NCBI GenBank assembly: GCA_945907065.1
Contig: CAMDSC010000010.1
Coordinates: forward strand, 1 to 64,000
Direction: 5' to 3'
Length of the DNA: 64,000 nt
DNA from: Chitinophaga pinensis
Lineage (GTDB): Bacteria; Bacteroidota; Bacteroidia; NS11-12g; UBA9320
The notes under the pieces were generated by a model, which saw only the letters and a list, made by a program, of their open reading frames with translations, was not told the DNA's origin and searched no databases. This document shows, one piece after another, positions 18,205 to 28,657 of the stretch; positions within the stretch are counted from its first letter, which is position 1, and each line of letters opens with the position of its first letter. The translations under genes were made by a program, and so were the position numbers.

Positions 18205-20817
18205 CTATGAAAACAATTGCTTCCGTAATGTTTCAATCTTACTTTCAGCATCAGCCTTTTTTTGAAGTTCTTTTTCTACCAAATCAGGTTTTGCATTAGC
18301 CATAAATTTTTCATTGGTCAATTTTGCTTCCACTGATTTTAAAAAACCTGTGAGATAATCTATTTCCTTTTCTAGTTCTGAATTATCGACTTGTTTCATT
18401 TCCCAACCAATGTATTCAATACTTACTTCATCTTTCCCCACAAGGCCTTTTAATCCTTTATCATTTTTACCAAAGGTTAAAGATTCAACATTTGAAAGCT
18501 TTTTAATTATCCCTTCAAAGGATTTATAAACTCCAAGATTATTTGTTGAAATACTAACTTTAGCTGCAAGCTTTGGTGAAATACCATTTTCATTGCGTTT
18601 GTTTCGTATTAAAGCTATTAATTCAAAAGCCGCATCGTTTTCAACCTCTTTTAAATCAGCAGGAGTAGGCCAAGATGTATTATTTATAAAGGAATTTGAA
18701 TCACCTAGCAATCCATGTCTTATTTCCTCAGAAATAAAAGGCATAAATGGGTGAAGCAATTGCATCAATCGCTCAAATACTAATTTTACCTGAACCAAAG
18801 CTTCACTATAAATAGGTTCACCGTAAGGTGGTTTCATCATTTCTAAATACCATGAACAGAAATCATCCCAAATTAGTTTATAAATTGCCATCAAAGCATC
18901 CGACAAACGAAATTTATCAAAGTGTTCATTTATTTCAACAATGGCTTTATTCAGCCTTGATTCCATCCAATCCTGAGTGATGGATGTGTAATTTTTGTAA
19001 TATTCGGTTGCAGTTTCTGTAGTTTCCCAACCCATTACCAATCTGTATGCATTCCATATTTTATTGCAAAAATTGCGGCCTTGCTCTACCTGACTCATGT
19101 CGAACAAAATATCATTTCCGGCTGGCGAGCAAAGCAAACTTCCCATCCTTACAGCATCAGCCCCATAATCATCCATCATCAGCAATGGGTCAGGACTATT
19201 ACCAAGGGATTTGGACATTTTACGTCTTAATTTATCCCTAACAATTCCTGTATAATAAACATTACTAAACGGTTTTTGTCCTCTGTATTCATAGCCTGAC
19301 ATAATCATACGGGCTACCCAAAAGAACATAATTTCAGGAGCTGTTACCAAATCATTGGTAGGGTAATAATAATTTATATCGGCATTTTTTGGGTCTTTAA
19401 AACCATCAAAAACCGAAATAGGCCAAAGCCAGGATGAGAACCATGTATCAAGAACATCTTCGTCTTGAGATAAGTGCTGAACTGTTGAATTATTGAACTG
19501 TTTTCTATAAACCTCTAAAGCTTCTTCGTGGGTTTTAGCTACAACTGTATTTCCTTGTTCATCATACCAAGCTGGTATTCTTTGACCCCACCAAAGTTGA
19601 CGGCTTATGCACCAATCCTTGATATTAGTAATCCAATGGTTGTATGTATTTTTAAGTTTAGGAGGATAAAAATTGATTTCATCGTTCATCACGCTATCCA
19701 AAACCTCAGGATTGCGTGCCATGTATTTTTTCATGTCCACAAACCATTGCTTAGAAATACGAGGTTCAATAACAGCATCTGTTCTTTCGCTATAACCTAC
19801 TTTGTTTTTTATAGCTTCTTCCTTTTCTAAATGGCCTGATTCAGCCAAGTCTTTAGCTATTTGCTTGCGAACTGCAAAACGATCCATGCCTATATAAAAT
19901 CCAGCTGCATCACTCATCGTTCCGTCTTCGTTAAAACAATCTATAGCTGGCACATTGTGCTTTATCCCTAAATTGTAGTCATTAATATCATGAGCAGGTG
20001 TAATTTTTAAAACACCTGTTCCAAATTCAGCATCTACATACTCATCAAAGATTACAGGCACTTCGCGGTTTACAATAGGAACAATAACTGTTTTACCAAT
20101 AAATTTTTTATACCTTTCATCGTTAGGGTTGGCACAAACTGCAGTATCCCCTAGCAATGTTTCAGGACGGGTGGTGGCTACCATGATATAATTATCAGAA
20201 TTAGGTACAAAATATTTTATGTAATACAGTTTTGAATCTACTTCTTTATAAATTACTTCTTCGTCACTCACGGCTGTCTTTCCTGCCGGATCCCAGTTTA
20301 CCATTCTGCTTCCACGATAAATCAACCCTTTGTTGTGCAAATCAATAAACACGTCAATTACGGATTCCGAAAGACTTAGCTCCATAGTAAAACGGGTTCT
20401 GTCCCAATCGCAACTGCAGCCTAATTTTTTAAGTTGTTCCAATATTATCCCCCCGTACTTTTCTTTCCATTCCCAGGCATAGCCCAAAAATTCATCACGG
20501 CTAATATCTTTCTTATTTATGCCTTTTTCCTTTAGCATGGCCACCACTTTGGCTTCTGTAGCTATACTGGCATGGTCTGTTCCGGGCACCCAACAAGCAT
20601 TTTTTCCCACCATTCTTGCATGCCTAACCAACACATCTTGTATCGTATTATTGAGCATGTGGCCCATGTGCAATACCCCCGTAACATTGGGCGGAGGAAT
20701 GACGATGGTATAAGGTTCACGATTATCTGGAACACTGCGAAACAGTTTGTTGTCCAACCAAAGTTTATACCATTTGGTTTCAATGTCTTTGGGCGAATAT
20801 TTAGAAGAAATTTCCAT
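18205..20817 (-). CDS. valS: valine--tRNA ligase
   Basis: PPPNVTGVLHMGHMLNNTIQD, CWVPGTDHASIATEAKV, RKMSKSLGNSPDPL, C-terminal coiled coil. Confidence 0.97.
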   Translation of the reverse strand: MEISSKYSPKDIETKWYKLWLDNKLFRSVPDNREPYTIVIPPPNVTGVLHMGHMLNNTIQDVLVRHARMVGKNACWVPGTDHASIATEAKVVAMLKEKGINKKDISRDEFLGYAWEWKEKYGGIILEQLKKLGCSCDWDRTRFTMELSLSESVIDVFIDLHNKGLIYRGSRMVNWDPAGKTAVSDEEVIYKEVDSKLYYIKYFVPNSDNYIMVATTRPETLLGDTAVCANPNDERYKKFIGKTVIVPIVNREVPVIFDEYVDAEFGTGVLKITPAHDINDYNLGIKHNVPAIDCFNEDGTMSDAAGFYIGMDRFAVRKQIAKDLAESGHLEKEEAIKNKVGYSERTDAVIEPRISKQWFVDMKKYMARNPEVLDSVMNDEINFYPPKLKNTYNHWITNIKDWCISRQLWWGQRIPAWYDEQGNTVVAKTHEEALEVYRKQFNNSTVQHLSQDEDVLDTWFSSWLWPISVFDGFKDPKNADINYYYPTNDLVTAPEIMFFWVARMIMSGYEYRGQKPFSNVYYTGIVRDKLRRKMSKSLGNSPDPLLMMDDYGADAVRMGSLLCSPAGNDILFDMSQVEQGRNFCNKIWNAYRLVMGWETTETATEYYKNYTSITQDWMESRLNKAIVEINEHFDKFRLSDALMAIYKLIWDDFCSWYLEMMKPPYGEPIYSEALVQVKLVFERLMQLLHPFMPFISEEIRHGLLGDSNSFINNTSWPTPADLKEVENDAAFELIALIRNKRNENGISPKLAAKVSISTNNLGVYKSFEGIIKKLSNVESLTFGKNDKGLKGLVGKDEVSIEYIGWEMKQVDNSELEKEIDYLTGFLKSVEAKLTNEKFMANAKPDLVEKELQKKADAESKIETLRKQLFS

Positions 20818-20980
20818 GTATTAGTAATCTGCGAAATTAAGAATAATGGAGGGGTGTTGCAAAGGTGCTGAAATACAAAGTTTTTAGAAGTTTTTAAAAA
20901 AATAGCTTAATCCACATTTTTATAAAAATCTCTTAAATATCATTTTTAGTTATTATGTTTGAAATTTAAACGAAACCACA

Positions 20981-21259
20981 ATGAAGAATAAGGGACTTAT
21001 TATAACAACAATTGCTTTCTTCCTATATGTAAATACGAAACAATATTGGATTGGCAAAACTGAACCTTTTGGATTTCCGATTATTCTAATCGGTGCTATT
21101 ACTCTTTTGGGACTTGTTATTGCACTTACCAGACAAATTTATCTTACAACAAAAGAAAAGGGGTCTGATAGGAGTAGGATTTTAATTTTAGGGTTATTGG
21201 CAATTGTAGTAGCCTTGACATTTTGCAGACCAGCAGGACTTATTGACTTTGGATTGTAA
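20981..21259 (+). CDS. hypothetical small membrane protein
   Basis: 92 aa, three hydrophobic segments; TATGTTTG box at 20954-20961 upstream. Confidence 0.6.
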   Translation: MKNKGLIITTIAFFLYVNTKQYWIGKTEPFGFPIILIGAITLLGLVIALTRQIYLTTKEKGSDRSRILILGLLAIVVALTFCRPAGLIDFGL

Positions 21260-21315
21260 AACATAAATTGGTCATCCCATTTTTTAGGTTGTATTTTTTC
21301 TTTCTTTGCCTATAC

Positions 21316-21804
21316 CTAAACCAAACCTTTATCCTCTTTAATACTCTCCTCATACCCTTTATCAATCAATAATCCTCCGCCATCGGCAGCTTCGGTAGCC
21401 AATACATCACATCGTTCATTCATAGGATTTCCGGCATGGCCTTTTACCCAATGAAATTTTATAACATGCTTGTTATATAAAGTTATAATTGGCCGCCACA
21501 AATCCGGATTTTTGATATTTTTAAAGCCTTTTTTTTGCCAACCGTAAACCCAGTTTTTTTCAAAAGCATCCATCACATATTTGCTGTCAGTATAAATATC
21601 AATTACTAAATCATCTTTTGTTAGGGCTTCTAAAGCCACTTTTAAAGCCATCAATTCCATACGGTTGTTAGTTGTTAACCGATAGCCGCCACTCAATTCT
21701 TTGCAGTGCTGACCAAACATCAATACCGATCCATATCCTCCTTTTCCCGGATTACCTCGGGCTGCCCCATCTGTATAAATTGTTACTTTCAAAACGTGGT
21801 GCAA
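21316..21804 (-). CDS. rnhA: ribonuclease HI
   Basis: VTIYTDGAARGNPGKGGYGSVL...NNRMELMALKVALEAL...IYTDSKYV...HWVKGHAGNPMNERCD; start codon ambiguous (TTG at 21804 or 21792). Confidence 0.96.
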   Translation of the reverse strand: MHHVLKVTIYTDGAARGNPGKGGYGSVLMFGQHCKELSGGYRLTTNNRMELMALKVALEALTKDDLVIDIYTDSKYVMDAFEKNWVYGWQKKGFKNIKNPDLWRPIITLYNKHVIKFHWVKGHAGNPMNERCDVLATEAADGGGLLIDKGYEESIKEDKGLV

Positions 21805-21863
21805 TATTATATCAATTATTTAATGCATCTATTGTAAAAATATATCCCTTTATCAAATTACTC

Positions 21864-21894
21864 TTTGTAAAAAATTATTTTTAATGTAGGTTTG
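21864..21894 (+). promoter_or_regulatory. Bacteroidota promoter TTTG-N19-TAGGTTTG of the TonB-dependent receptor
   Basis: TTTG 21864-21867, TAGGTTTG 21887-21894, ATG at 21905. Confidence 0.7.
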
Positions 21895-21904
21895 GACTTC
21901 AATT

Positions 21905-24232
21905 ATGAGTAAAAGACTCTACCCTTTATTTTTATTACTAATATTATCAATTCCTGCATTTTCTCAATACGATTATCGTCTGTTTGGTTATATAACAGAC
22001 AAACAAACAGGCGAACCACTAGTAGGAGCAAGGATTAACCTTCCCGATTGGCAAACAGAAACGTATTCTAATAATTTTGGATATTTCAGTATTTCGGTTC
22101 CACCGCAGGATTTTTTTGTTGAATACAGTTTTGGAGGATTCAAAACCAAAATTGATTCGGTATACATCGATGCAGATATACAAGTAGATGTTAAGATGCA
22201 AAAAATACCGGTGGACGAATCGCAAATTAATGATGTTAAAAAATCTCAGAGCGATATCACCAATCCCATTAGTGGAAAAATAGATGTACCAACCGGTTTA
22301 TTAAAAGAATTGCCGTATTTATTATCAGAGCCAGACTTGATTAAAGGGTTACAAAGTTTACCTGGCATCACTGCCGGTAATGAATTTGGGAGTAATTTAT
22401 ATATAAGAGGAGGAGGGGCTGATCAAAACCTGACCTTATTGGATGGAGTTCCTGTGTATAATGGAACTCATATATTTGGATTATTCTCTATTTTTCAGCC
22501 TGATATTACCAATTCCATACAAGTGTATAAAGCCGGTTTCCCGGCCCGCTATGGCGGAAGAGTAAGTTCAGTTGTAGATATTACTTCTAACGAAGGTACT
22601 CTTAAAGAGCATTACGGTAGGGCTTCAATGGGGTTACTTATTGCCAAGTTATCTATTCACGGGCCATTGGGAATGAAAGATAAAACAACCTATTCTTTTG
22701 GATTAAGAAGAACGTATTGGGACGCATTGAGTCTTTTTCAAGCCAATGGTAGTAATCTAAACATACCTGTTGTTTCTGATTATAACTTGAAAATTAAACA
22801 TAAGCTTACTAAATATGATAATCTAATTTTCTCAGCATATTATGGGCGAGATAAATATCCTTTTGACTTATCAGATTCTTTAACTCAGGTGAAATTAAAC
22901 ATTCAATACGGAAATGCATCTTCAATCCTTCGATGGAATCATATTTTTAACCCTAAGTTATTTTCTAATTTATCTGTGGGTGCTACCCGATACAAAGTGA
23001 ATTATAACATTACTGAAACCTATTTCGATTCATTATCCAATAAAAATAAAACATCAAAATATGATTACATAAATGGAATTTCAGATATTGCTGTAAATGC
23101 TGAATTTGAGTACAGTTTGAATAATTCTCATTACATGCATTTTGGCATTCAAAATACAAACCATTTTATAAATCCAGGCTACAGTGAAATAACAAACTCT
23201 GATAATTCTACCCCAACTTTAAGTGGTAAAAAAACACCTTCATTTAATCCAGAAATAGCAGCCTATATTGAAGATGATTACAAAATTTCAGACCGAATTA
23301 AAGTAAATGCCGGTTTAAGAGCCGTTTATTTTACCAATAAAGATTATAATTATTCCCCTTTCTTTTTGGAGCCACGTATTTCAGGTCGTTATATTCTTAA
23401 TCCTGAATTGGCCTTAAAAGCCTCATATGCCCGCATGCATCAAACGGTATTTTTGCTTACGAATTCTGGAATAGGATTACCTTTTAATTTTTGGGTTCCG
23501 GCTACTCAAAAAATTCCAGCTCAGCAATCTGACCAAATTAATATTGGAATAGCTAAAGAACTAAAAGATGGTTATAGCTTATCTATAGATATCTATTATA
23601 AAAATATTAAAAATGTATTGTTTGCTAAAGAAGACCCTCAGTTTTTTGACAATGCTCAGGATTGGCAAAAAATATTAGAAACCGGCAAGGCTAATAATTA
23701 TGGGCTAGAAATGCTCATAAATAAACGTACAGGCTACCTTACAGGTTGGTTAGGTTACACATTTGCGTTTGCCAACCATCAATTTGATAACTTAAATCTT
23801 GGAAGATCTTTCGAGTTTTCATACAACCGCCGCAACACTATAAATTTAGTAATGAATTACCGACTTACTGAATGGAACTCATTGTTCATGAATCTTACTT
23901 TGGCTTCAGGGCGACATTTTACAATACCGGGCGGCAAATATTTAGACATTGACGGTAATGTAATTTTAGATTACAGTTCGCTTAATAATTATAAAGGTCC
24001 ATTTTTTCAAAGACTTGATTTGGGCTGCCTTTTCGAACGAAATAACAGCAACAGAATATTTGAGCAACAAGCCTTTTTAACCCTTTACAATACGTTATTA
24101 GCAAAAAATCCAATGAAAATTTATGCTGAATATGTTCCTAATAGCAATAATCCAAACAAAGGATCATATAAGCTAAAGCAAAATACTGTTCCTTTTTTCA
24201 TACCGGGTGTCACCTATATTTTAAGATTTTAA
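21905..24232 (+). CDS. TonB-dependent receptor with N-terminal carboxypeptidase-like regulatory domain
   Basis: YGYITDKQTGEPLVGARINLP-type domain, plug GLQSLPGITAGNEFGSNLYIRGGGADQNLTLLDGVPVYN, barrel. Confidence 0.93.
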   Translation: MSKRLYPLFLLLILSIPAFSQYDYRLFGYITDKQTGEPLVGARINLPDWQTETYSNNFGYFSISVPPQDFFVEYSFGGFKTKIDSVYIDADIQVDVKMQKIPVDESQINDVKKSQSDITNPISGKIDVPTGLLKELPYLLSEPDLIKGLQSLPGITAGNEFGSNLYIRGGGADQNLTLLDGVPVYNGTHIFGLFSIFQPDITNSIQVYKAGFPARYGGRVSSVVDITSNEGTLKEHYGRASMGLLIAKLSIHGPLGMKDKTTYSFGLRRTYWDALSLFQANGSNLNIPVVSDYNLKIKHKLTKYDNLIFSAYYGRDKYPFDLSDSLTQVKLNIQYGNASSILRWNHIFNPKLFSNLSVGATRYKVNYNITETYFDSLSNKNKTSKYDYINGISDIAVNAEFEYSLNNSHYMHFGIQNTNHFINPGYSEITNSDNSTPTLSGKKTPSFNPEIAAYIEDDYKISDRIKVNAGLRAVYFTNKDYNYSPFFLEPRISGRYILNPELALKASYARMHQTVFLLTNSGIGLPFNFWVPATQKIPAQQSDQINIGIAKELKDGYSLSIDIYYKNIKNVLFAKEDPQFFDNAQDWQKILETGKANNYGLEMLINKRTGYLTGWLGYTFAFANHQFDNLNLGRSFEFSYNRRNTINLVMNYRLTEWNSLFMNLTLASGRHFTIPGGKYLDIDGNVILDYSSLNNYKGPFFQRLDLGCLFERNNSNRIFEQQAFLTLYNTLLAKNPMKIYAEYVPNSNNPNKGSYKLKQNTVPFFIPGVTYILRF

Positions 24233-24236
24233 AAAA

Positions 24237-25118
24237 ATGAAAAAAATTGTATTCATACTCTTTATTACCTCTATTTTAGGGGCGTGTACCGAAGAAATTC
24301 CTACAAGTACAATTGATAAATATTCAGAAAAACTGGTTGTCAACGAATATTTTAATAATATAGAACCTTTTACAATTCAAGTTTCAGTGAGCAAGGATGC
24401 CTATAAAGATGCAGATCCATATATTTTAACAGCTGCGGAAGCTAAAGTATCATTAACTGAAAATGGAGTAGCTATTCCATTATTATTTAATAGTTTTGAT
24501 CGAGTTTTTTATTCCAATTTAAAACCTCAACCTGGTAAAAATTACAATCTTTCAGTAACAGCTAATAATTTCGGATCAATTACTTCCAACGGTGCTTTGC
24601 CCAATAATATAGCCAGTAAAATTGTTAAATTAATTGAAAATGGCGGGTTAGATATGCAGGGAAATAAATCAGACCTATTGAAACTAACTTTTAAAGACGA
24701 TGCTAATACTAAAGACTATTATAAACTTAATTTTTTCTACTATAGCGAATTGATTGGTAAATTTAATGCTTTTGATTTTGAACTAAAGGATATTTTAACA
24801 GCTGTGAACACTATAAAGACACGCGATGGAGGATTTCTATTTAGTGATGAATCATTTAACGGTAAAGACAAAACATTTACCGCTGTTCCCCCTTTTGGGA
24901 TAGTAGCAGCAAATACTGGAGCCAAATATTTAATTCAAATCCAACGTCTTAATGATGATTTTTGGAAGTATAATACTTCTCTAGAGCAATATAGGGGAGG
25001 ATTTAGTGGAGGTTCGGGCTCTAATATTTTTGGAGGTGCTGTAATTGTATACTCCAATATTCATAATGGATTGGGAATATTTGCCGGTTCAAATATTGAA
25101 AGTGATACACTTAAATAA
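24237..25118 (+). CDS. DUF4249-like lipoprotein, partner of the TonB-dependent receptor
   Basis: Lipobox ILGAC; KLVVNEYFNNIEPFTIQVSVSKDA...AKVSLTENG; 4 nt after the receptor. Confidence 0.75.
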   Translation: MKKIVFILFITSILGACTEEIPTSTIDKYSEKLVVNEYFNNIEPFTIQVSVSKDAYKDADPYILTAAEAKVSLTENGVAIPLLFNSFDRVFYSNLKPQPGKNYNLSVTANNFGSITSNGALPNNIASKIVKLIENGGLDMQGNKSDLLKLTFKDDANTKDYYKLNFFYYSELIGKFNAFDFELKDILTAVNTIKTRDGGFLFSDESFNGKDKTFTAVPPFGIVAANTGAKYLIQIQRLNDDFWKYNTSLEQYRGGFSGGSGSNIFGGAVIVYSNIHNGLGIFAGSNIESDTLK

Positions 25119-25121
25119 TTC

Positions 25122-26912
25122 TTATTTATTAGCAAGTTTACTGTGCTTGTAGCTGTAAATAAAATAAAAAATCAACCCTAATGTTAACCAAGCTATAAAC
25201 CATGCCCAATTGCTTTTACTCATTCCGGTTAATAAATAAAGGCAGGTAGAAACGCCCATTAGGGGAATTAAAGAGTATTTTTTAATATAAGTAAATATGC
25301 TGAGGATAATACAGATTAGCCAAAATGCAATTACAGAAATTTTGGGTGTTGCCAAATCCATAAATGAAGCCAAACCCTTGCTATAATCACTATTACTTGT
25401 GAAATCAAAATTAAAGATTTCAGTAAAGTAATCCTTATTAAAGAAACTAAAACATAGAGAAGTCAATATTACAAGTGACGGAAATATAACTTTTCCATTG
25501 ATATAAGGCATACTAAAACGACCTTTTCTTTTTTCAACTCTAGGCAAAAGCAAAACTCCTCCACACACCAATACAAATGCAAAGAGAGTAGCAATACTTG
25601 TAAAATCAAGAACAAAAGTTTTATCCGTAAATAAAATTGGTACACCAACTACCAATCCGGTAATAAGTGTTGCAAATGAAGGAGTTTTATATTTAGAATG
25701 GATTTTTTGAAATACCGGAGGCATCAATCCGTCGCGGCTCATGCTCATCCATATTCGTGGTTGCCCCATCTGAAATACTAATAAAACACTGGTCATTGCC
25801 ACCACAGCACAAATAGATACAAGTATCTGCATCCATCCAATATTTAAATTTTGTGGTTCAAAAATAAAGGCCAAAGGATCACCAACTCCGTCAAATTTTT
25901 TATAATGAACGGCACCTGTTAGAACCAAAGTAAGTAAAATATATACGATGGTGCAAATAACTAATGAATATATCATTCCACGCGGTAAATCGCGTTGTGG
26001 GTCTTTGCTTTCCTCGGCTAATACACTTACTGCATCAAACCCGATATATGCAAAAAAAACACCGCTAACGGCCATCATTATTCCACCAAAACCGTTTGGC
26101 ATAAATGATTTTATTCCTTCATCATTGGTTGGAGTCCAGTTGAAAGATAACCCATTTGAATAAATTAAATATCCACCAACTAAAATAACCAGAGTGACTA
26201 TAAATAACTTTAAGATAACCATTGCATTGCTAAAATTGCGACTTTCTTTTATCCCTCTGAACACTAAATAAGTTATCAAAATATTTATAATTAAAGCTGG
26301 TAAATCAAAAATCATCCTAATTTCACAGATAAGAGGAGCAGAGTTCCAGGCATTTAATAGTTCTGAATTTGCACCCCCGGTTTCAATAACTTTTTTAGCT
26401 TCTAAATAACTGCAGGTAAGGTAGTCGGGAATGTAAATATTTACTTTATGCATGAATGAAGTAAAGTAATCACTCCAGCTAAAGGCTACGTAAATATTTC
26501 CTATTGAATATTCCATTATCAATGCCCAACCAATTATCCAGGCAAAAAATTCACCAAAACTTGCATAAGCATAAGTATAAGCACTGCCTGCAACCGGTAT
26601 TCTACTGGCAAATTCTGAATAGCAATAGGCAGTAAAAGCGCAAGCAATTCCTGTAATTATAAATAGAATTACAACACCTGGGCCACCATTAAAAACTGCA
26701 CCTCCCAAACTACTAAAGCTTCCTGCCCCGATAATGGCTGCAATACCAAAAAAAGTAAGATCCCTAACTGTAAGTACTCGTTTCATTTTGTGCCTTGCAT
26801 GTGGCACAGCTTCCTGCAATCCATCTGATAGTCCACCCTGATTGGGGTTTTCATCGTCAAAGTCAATTTCGTTGGTAAAAGTTTTACGCCTAAATAAGCT
26901 AGAATAATTCAT
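25122..26912 (-). CDS. APC superfamily amino acid permease
   Basis: LTVRDLTFFGIAAIIGAGSFSSLG...; about 12 TMs; VFFAYIGFDAVSVLAEESKDPQRDLPRG. Confidence 0.92.
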   Translation of the reverse strand: MNYSSLFRRKTFTNEIDFDDENPNQGGLSDGLQEAVPHARHKMKRVLTVRDLTFFGIAAIIGAGSFSSLGGAVFNGGPGVVILFIITGIACAFTAYCYSEFASRIPVAGSAYTYAYASFGEFFAWIIGWALIMEYSIGNIYVAFSWSDYFTSFMHKVNIYIPDYLTCSYLEAKKVIETGGANSELLNAWNSAPLICEIRMIFDLPALIINILITYLVFRGIKESRNFSNAMVILKLFIVTLVILVGGYLIYSNGLSFNWTPTNDEGIKSFMPNGFGGIMMAVSGVFFAYIGFDAVSVLAEESKDPQRDLPRGMIYSLVICTIVYILLTLVLTGAVHYKKFDGVGDPLAFIFEPQNLNIGWMQILVSICAVVAMTSVLLVFQMGQPRIWMSMSRDGLMPPVFQKIHSKYKTPSFATLITGLVVGVPILFTDKTFVLDFTSIATLFAFVLVCGGVLLLPRVEKRKGRFSMPYINGKVIFPSLVILTSLCFSFFNKDYFTEIFNFDFTSNSDYSKGLASFMDLATPKISVIAFWLICIILSIFTYIKKYSLIPLMGVSTCLYLLTGMSKSNWAWFIAWLTLGLIFYFIYSYKHSKLANK

Positions 26913-26995
26913 AGTATGTTGCGGTCAAACCTACAATTTTTTTAAAATTTGAAACAAATTATTTTTAAATTTATAAATAGGGGAGTCCTAAATTT

Positions 26996-27021
26996 AAAAA
27001 ACCCCTAAAAAGGGGTTTTTC
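26996..27021. terminator. bidirectional rho-independent-like terminator
   Basis: AAAAAACCCCTAAAAAGGGGTTTTT hairpin between the desaturase 3' end and the permease 5' region. Confidence 0.8.
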
Positions 27022-27043
27022 TAAAGTATTGCAATTGATATCT

Positions 27044-28123
27044 TTAAGCTACTTGGCCTAATTTTTTAAGGAATCGATGATGAATAATAAATGCCTTTAA
27101 AAAAGAAGGCTGTGTAAAATAAGGTATTCCAAATTCTTTAGTAGTTTCTTTAACTATTTTAGAAATTTCTTTGTAATGCAGATGGCAAATACCTGGAAAT
27201 AAGTGATGTTCTACTTGAAAATTTAATCCACCGGCAAACCAATTTAAAAATTTACTTTTCTCACCAAAGTTAGATGTAGTTAATATTTGATGAACAGCCC
27301 AAGCACTTTCAATTGTATCATTTTCATTAGGTTTAGGAAAATTGGTTTCTTCCATCACATGCGCTAATTGAAAAATAAATGCAAGTATCCAACCGGCTAC
27401 AAACTGAACTGTACAAAAACCAATTGCCAATTGCCACCAGGTAATATCCAAAAGATATAAAGGGATAAAAACCATATAAAAATAATAGAAGAGTTTACTT
27501 ATTATCATGATTGCAAACTCCTTACGTTTGGTGGTATTGAATTTTACTAAAAAATCTTGTTGAGAATATCTACTCATTTGTTTAAAATCTTTGGTAGTAA
27601 CCCAAAGCATTGTCATAAAACCATATAAAAACCATGCATAATAATGTTGATATTTATGATACCATTTTTGAGCTGAGTGAGGAGAAAACCGTAATACACC
27701 TTTTCCTGTTATGTCTTCATCCATGCCTTCAATATTAGTATAGGTATGGTGAAGAAAATTGTGCTGAATTTTCCAATTCATCGAATGTCCACCTAAAAAA
27801 TTTAAGGTATATCCAAAAAATTCATTGATTTTATTGTTTTTTGAAAATGTTCCGTGACATGCATCGTGCATTACAGTAAGGCCTGTTCCTGCCATTGTTA
27901 AGCCCATAAACCCAGAAAATAGCCAAAGCCATCCAAGTGAAAGACCAGAGGTAAGTATTAGAATATAAGAAGTGATATAAATTCCCAGCATAACAAATGC
28001 TTTAATCCATATCCGATAATCTCCGTACTTAGAAATGTTATTGTCTTTGAAGTAATTTTCAACCCGACTTCGAAGGGTAAAGAAGAATTTGTCTTGTGAA
28101 CGATTTATAAATTTTACTATCAT
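27044..28123 (-). CDS. acyl-CoA / fatty acid desaturase
   Basis: His boxes HDACH, HNFLHH and QVEHHLFP. Confidence 0.93.
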   Translation of the reverse strand: MIVKFINRSQDKFFFTLRSRVENYFKDNNISKYGDYRIWIKAFVMLGIYITSYILILTSGLSLGWLWLFSGFMGLTMAGTGLTVMHDACHGTFSKNNKINEFFGYTLNFLGGHSMNWKIQHNFLHHTYTNIEGMDEDITGKGVLRFSPHSAQKWYHKYQHYYAWFLYGFMTMLWVTTKDFKQMSRYSQQDFLVKFNTTKRKEFAIMIISKLFYYFYMVFIPLYLLDITWWQLAIGFCTVQFVAGWILAFIFQLAHVMEETNFPKPNENDTIESAWAVHQILTTSNFGEKSKFLNWFAGGLNFQVEHHLFPGICHLHYKEISKIVKETTKEFGIPYFTQPSFLKAFIIHHRFLKKLGQVA

Positions 28124-28207
28124 TATTGTTTACAAAGTTATGCCATTTTAAATTATTTTTAGATATAATTTTCGACCAGCTATGTTAATTAACTGGATTT
28201 AAATAAT

Positions 28208-28657
28208 TTACGGCTTTTTTAGCAATTCGCAAATTATAGTCAGATTATGTAAATCGGTTGAATCAAAATTTTTAAAATGACTGCTATCAATATCCAATAC
28301 TCCCCATACTTCATCATTATTAATTAATGGAATTACTATTTCAGATTTTGAATATGGACTGCAAGCAATATGGCCATCAAATTGATTTACATCCTCTACT
28401 ATAAGAGCTTTTTTTTGTTTCCAAACTTTACCACAAACTCCTTTACCTAAACCAATACGGGTGCATGCTACTGGACCTTGAAATGGACCTAAAACTAATT
28501 CATCATTTTTTACAATATAAAAACCTGTCCAATGAAAATTAAATGCAAAATGAATTGCCGCACAGATATTACCCAAATTCGCAATAAAATCAGTTTCATC
28601 TTGTATGAGGGCCTTTATTTGAGGAATTAAAGATTGATAAACTTTTTCTTTAACCAT
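28208..28657 (-). CDS. msrC: GAF domain protein, likely free methionine-(R)-sulfoxide reductase
   Basis: NFHWTGFYIVKNDELVLGPFQGPVACTRIGLGKGVCGKVW...IACSPYSKSEIVIPL with conserved Cys positions. Confidence 0.85.
   Translation of the reverse strand: MVKEKVYQSLIPQIKALIQDETDFIANLGNICAAIHFAFNFHWTGFYIVKNDELVLGPFQGPVACTRIGLGKGVCGKVWKQKKALIVEDVNQFDGHIACSPYSKSEIVIPLINNDEVWGVLDIDSSHFKNFDSTDLHNLTIICELLKKP

Noticed and set aside
18182-18207. Hairpin TAGAGAGCCGATGCTTCGGGTCTCTA as the valS terminator
   Set aside because: One arm mismatch, overlaps the stop codon and is followed by AAAAAATTTT rather than a clean T-run; too weak to list
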